A stretch of 7,391 bases of DNA from an uncultured Eubacteriales bacterium (GTDB lineage: Bacteria; Bacillota; Clostridia; Peptostreptococcales; Anaerovoracaceae). Shown here one piece after another: positions 5,393 through 7,391 of this stretch. Each line of letters starts with the position of its first letter. The first letter of the stretch is position 1. A program made the translations under genes and the position numbers. Where the stretch lies: positions 1-7,391 of the forward strand of contig CACXFN010000005.1 of the NCBI GenBank assembly GCA_902766915.1, written 5' to 3'. Under the pieces are notes generated by a model that ran no database searches, was not told where the DNA came from, and saw only the letters and a list, made by a program, of their open reading frames with translations.

Positions 5393-6199
5393 ATTAATGT
5401 GATAATAAACGGTGCCCTGGGACATATGGGCAGAATACTAAAAAGCAAAATCGAAGAGCAGGAAGATATGCAAATTGCAGCATTGGTCGATGCGGCTTTT
5501 GATAATGAAGGTAAAGGCCCCTCGGAGTTTTGTTCGCTGGTAGAACTTCAAGAATCACTTTCGGATATAACAAAGAAGGTCGACACTGATGTTGACAGCG
5601 TTGATACACAATCAACTTCTAATATAATCATCGATTTTTCCAATGCAGCCGGAACTGAGAATTTGCTGGAATTCGCAACGGATAATAGGATTCCTTTGCT
5701 CATTGCCACAACAGGACAAAGCGATGATCAGCGAAAATTGATTTCCGAATCAGCTGAGACCATTCCCATTTTTTATTCAGGCAACATGTCTCTGGGGGTT
5801 GCACTACTGGCGGATTTGGTCAGACAAGCGGTGGCAGCATTTCCCACAGCAGATGTTGAGATTATAGAAACACACCATGTAAGGAAGGTTGACGCACCCA
5901 GCGGAACCGCTATTTTGCTTGCCAATGCAGCTAAAGAATCCAGGCCAGAGCTTTCGGAAAATGTAGGCAGAAGCGGTATGTGTAAGCGCGAGCAAAACGA
6001 AATCGGAATTAGCTCTGTTCGACGCGGCAATATCGTTGGTATCCATGAAGTAATAATAAGTACCGACACCCAAAGCATTACACTTAAACATGAAGCCCAC
6101 GACAGAGGCCTCTTTGCCGACGGAGCTATCGACGCCGCTCGATTCCTGGTATCTCAATCCCCCGGACTATATGATATGAAGTCGATAATTAGCAAGTAA
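5390..6199 (+). CDS. dapB: 4-hydroxy-tetrahydrodipicolinate reductase
   Basis: NAD(P)H-dependent reduction of 4-hydroxy-tetrahydrodipicolinate to tetrahydrodipicolinate, second step after DapA; soluble. Residues are numbered from ATG 5390 (269 aa). The N-terminal Rossmann motif is NGALGHMGR (7-15); IIDFSN (80-85) and ATTGQ (106-110) line the cofactor site; SGNMSLGV (130-137) precedes the catalytic ETHHVRKVDAPSGTA (160-174) with H162/H163 and K166. An additional acidic stretch (about 59-77, VDTDVDSVDTQS) before IIDFS looks longer than in common DapB proteins and is built from repeated GTN-GAY-ACN type codons. Start: a GTG at 5378 is in frame, but ATG 5390 has AGGTG 9 bases upstream and gives the family-typical M-INVIINGA. 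The gap to dapA is 28 bases because of the tandem duplication. Confidence 0.96.
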   Translation: MINVIINGALGHMGRILKSKIEEQEDMQIAALVDAAFDNEGKGPSEFCSLVELQESLSDITKKVDTDVDSVDTQSTSNIIIDFSNAAGTENLLEFATDNRIPLLIATTGQSDDQRKLISESAETIPIFYSGNMSLGVALLADLVRQAVAAFPTADVEIIETHHVRKVDAPSGTAILLANAAKESRPELSENVGRSGMCKREQNEIGISSVRRGNIVGIHEVIISTDTQSITLKHEAHDRGLFADGAIDAARFLVSQSPGLYDMKSIISK

Positions 6200-6253
6200 C
6201 AGGCATTTGTTATTAATGCGTTTTAAAGATGGTAATAGTAAAAGGATTTATGT

Positions 6254-7276
6254 ATGAATAATAGAATAAGAATTGGAATTGTTGGATATGGCAATTTGGG
6301 CCGCGGGGTTGAGGCTGCGGTTACGAATTCGCCAGACATGGAGTTAGTAGGCGTATTCAGTCGTCGCAATCCTGATAGTGTAACCACATTAACAGGTGTA
6401 GCTGTGTATCCTTACGATATACTTTTATCTGCCGAAAATGATTTGAATGAAAAAATCGAAAATCATATTCCAGATATCGACGTACTCATTATTTGTGCAG
6501 GAAGTGCAACGGATCTGCCAACTATGACGCCTCAATTGGCGAGCATTTATAACGTGGTTGATAGCTTTGATACTCATGCGAATATCCCTGAGCACTTGAA
6601 TGCTGTTGAAATGGCCGCAATCCCTGCCGGAAAAACAGCAGTAATATCCACCGGATGGGATCCAGGGCTATTCTCATTGGCGAGATTGTACGCCAATGCG
6701 GCTTTGCCTAATGGTTCAGATTACACATTCTGGGGACGCGGAGTAAGCCAAGGGCACTCCGATGCTATTCGAAGAATTGAAGGTGTTCTGGATGCACGGC
6801 AATACACCGTTCCCATTCAAGCCGCTATGGATAGGGTTCGCTCAGGTGAAACACCTGATTTAACCACTCGTGAAAAACATCTTAGAGAATGCTATGTAGT
6901 TACAGAAGATGGTGCCGATCTGGCTCGAATAGAAAACGAGATAAAAACAATGCCAAACTATTTTGCCGACTATGACACCACCGTGACATTCATTTCCGCA
7001 GAAGAATTGGCTTCCGAACACGCCGGGCTCCCTCACGGTGGTAGTGTATTAAGGAGTGGTAAGACCGGACTAGATAAGGAATATGCTAACACTATTGAGT
7101 TTAAACTTGATCTGGAATCAAACCCGTGCTTCACCGGAAGCATGCTAACAGCATGCGCTCGAGCCGCTTATCGCATGAACGAGGACGGTGACGTTGGATG
7201 CAAAACTGTCTTTGATATACCACCTATACTCATGCTACCGGGGTGCCGCGAAGAAATCATCGCTCACATGCTGTAA
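6254..7276 (+). CDS. ddh: meso-diaminopimelate D-dehydrogenase
   Basis: NADPH-dependent reductive amination of tetrahydrodipicolinate directly to meso-diaminopimelate (reversible), bypassing the acylated dap intermediates. It strongly resembles Corynebacterium glutamicum Ddh as I recall it: GIVGYGNLGRGVE with GxGxxG at 11-16, VFSRR (34-38) for the NADP phosphate, CAGSATDLP (81-89), STGWDPG (132-138), WGRGVSQGHSDAIRRI (160-175) and a later MPHGG-like LPHGG. At 340 residues it is somewhat longer than the usual 320-330, with extra sequence around 55-70. AAAGGA lies about 7 bases before ATG 6254. An ATG at 6250 overlaps in another frame and reads only three codons to TAA. It follows dapB after 54 bases with no convincing terminator, so dapA-dapB-ddh is read as one operon under the lysine riboswitch. 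Confidence 0.97.
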   Translation: MNNRIRIGIVGYGNLGRGVEAAVTNSPDMELVGVFSRRNPDSVTTLTGVAVYPYDILLSAENDLNEKIENHIPDIDVLIICAGSATDLPTMTPQLASIYNVVDSFDTHANIPEHLNAVEMAAIPAGKTAVISTGWDPGLFSLARLYANAALPNGSDYTFWGRGVSQGHSDAIRRIEGVLDARQYTVPIQAAMDRVRSGETPDLTTREKHLRECYVVTEDGADLARIENEIKTMPNYFADYDTTVTFISAEELASEHAGLPHGGSVLRSGKTGLDKEYANTIEFKLDLESNPCFTGSMLTACARAAYRMNEDGDVGCKTVFDIPPILMLPGCREEIIAHML

Positions 7277-7287
7277 CGTATTTCTGA

Positions 7288-7361
7288 AGCCAGATAATAT
7301 GTGCATTATGGAGCCAGATAATAATAGTTGACAATAGATGCAACAGATATTATCATTATGG
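7288..7361. repeat. Short direct repeats around the promoter after ddh
   Basis: AGCCAGATAATA occurs at 7288-7299 and 7312-7323, exactly 24 bases apart. A third related stretch, CAGATATTAT followed by CATTATGG (7344-7361), mirrors CAGATAATA...CATTATGG of the first unit (7291-7311) and overlaps the -10 box. The position around a promoter suggests possible binding sites. No terminator with a T-run was seen for the dap operon in this stretch. Confidence 0.6.
7328..7356 (+). promoter_or_regulatory. Sigma-70 promoter pointing out of the right edge
   Basis: Perfect TTGACA (7328-7333), 17-base spacer, TATCAT (7351-7356, five of six consensus bases). Transcription would start near 7363 and read into a gene or leader beyond base 7391. 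The last bases contain GATAGACGGTTAGCC, too short to classify. Confidence 0.72.
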
Positions 7362-7391
7362 CAATAAAAGGTGACCGATAGACGGTTAGCC

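Noticed and set aside
6203..6224. GCATT/AATGC hairpin followed by GTTTT between dapB and ddh, as a terminator
   Set aside because: Only a 5-bp AT-containing stem with a short T-run; too weak to split the operon.

Overview
The window looks like a chromosomal segment of a low-to-moderate-GC Bacillota, probably a Clostridia-type anaerobe. This is inferred from the Firmicutes-style EcfA1/EcfA2 pair, a MocR/GabR-type regulator, an L-box (lysine) riboswitch, and the dehydrogenase variant of the diaminopimelate pathway. No phage, IS, CRISPR, tRNA or rRNA is visible. Most of the window is ordinary housekeeping metabolism. The interest lies in one altered regulator and in several short repeats and dyads at promoters and gene junctions.

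Left part (1-2337, minus strand): an energy-coupling-factor (ECF) vitamin transporter operon, read right to left. It holds an ECF S component of the ECF-ribofla_trS type (substrate not assignable), then ecfA1 joined by an ATGA overlap, an 83-base gap with an 11-bp tandem repeat, and ecfA2, which runs off the left edge. A transmembrane EcfT gene would be expected beyond base 1.

Middle (2338-3950): a divergent intergenic region with a near-perfect sigma-70 promoter driving a MocR-family regulator (winged helix fused to an aminotransferase-like domain). At the position of the PLP-binding lysine it carries serine, and the arginine seven residues later is lysine. Its divergent position suggests that it controls the ECF operon.

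Right part (3951-7391, plus strand): a 520-base leader with three 16-17-bp direct repeats, a dyad touching the -35 box, a TTGACA-17-TATTAT promoter, a lysine riboswitch (5-way junction elements and the L2-L3 kissing loop are readable) and an intrinsic terminator. These precede dapA, dapB and ddh. Together the three enzymes take pyruvate plus aspartate semialdehyde to meso-diaminopimelate: DapA makes the ring compound, DapB reduces it, and Ddh aminates tetrahydrodipicolinate in one step, bypassing the dapD/argD/dapE/dapF steps. The riboswitch would shut the operon off when lysine is abundant. A 24-bp tandem duplication sits at the dapA/dapB junction. After ddh there is another good promoter (TTGACA-17-TATCAT) embedded in short repeats, pointing to a transcript that starts at the right edge.
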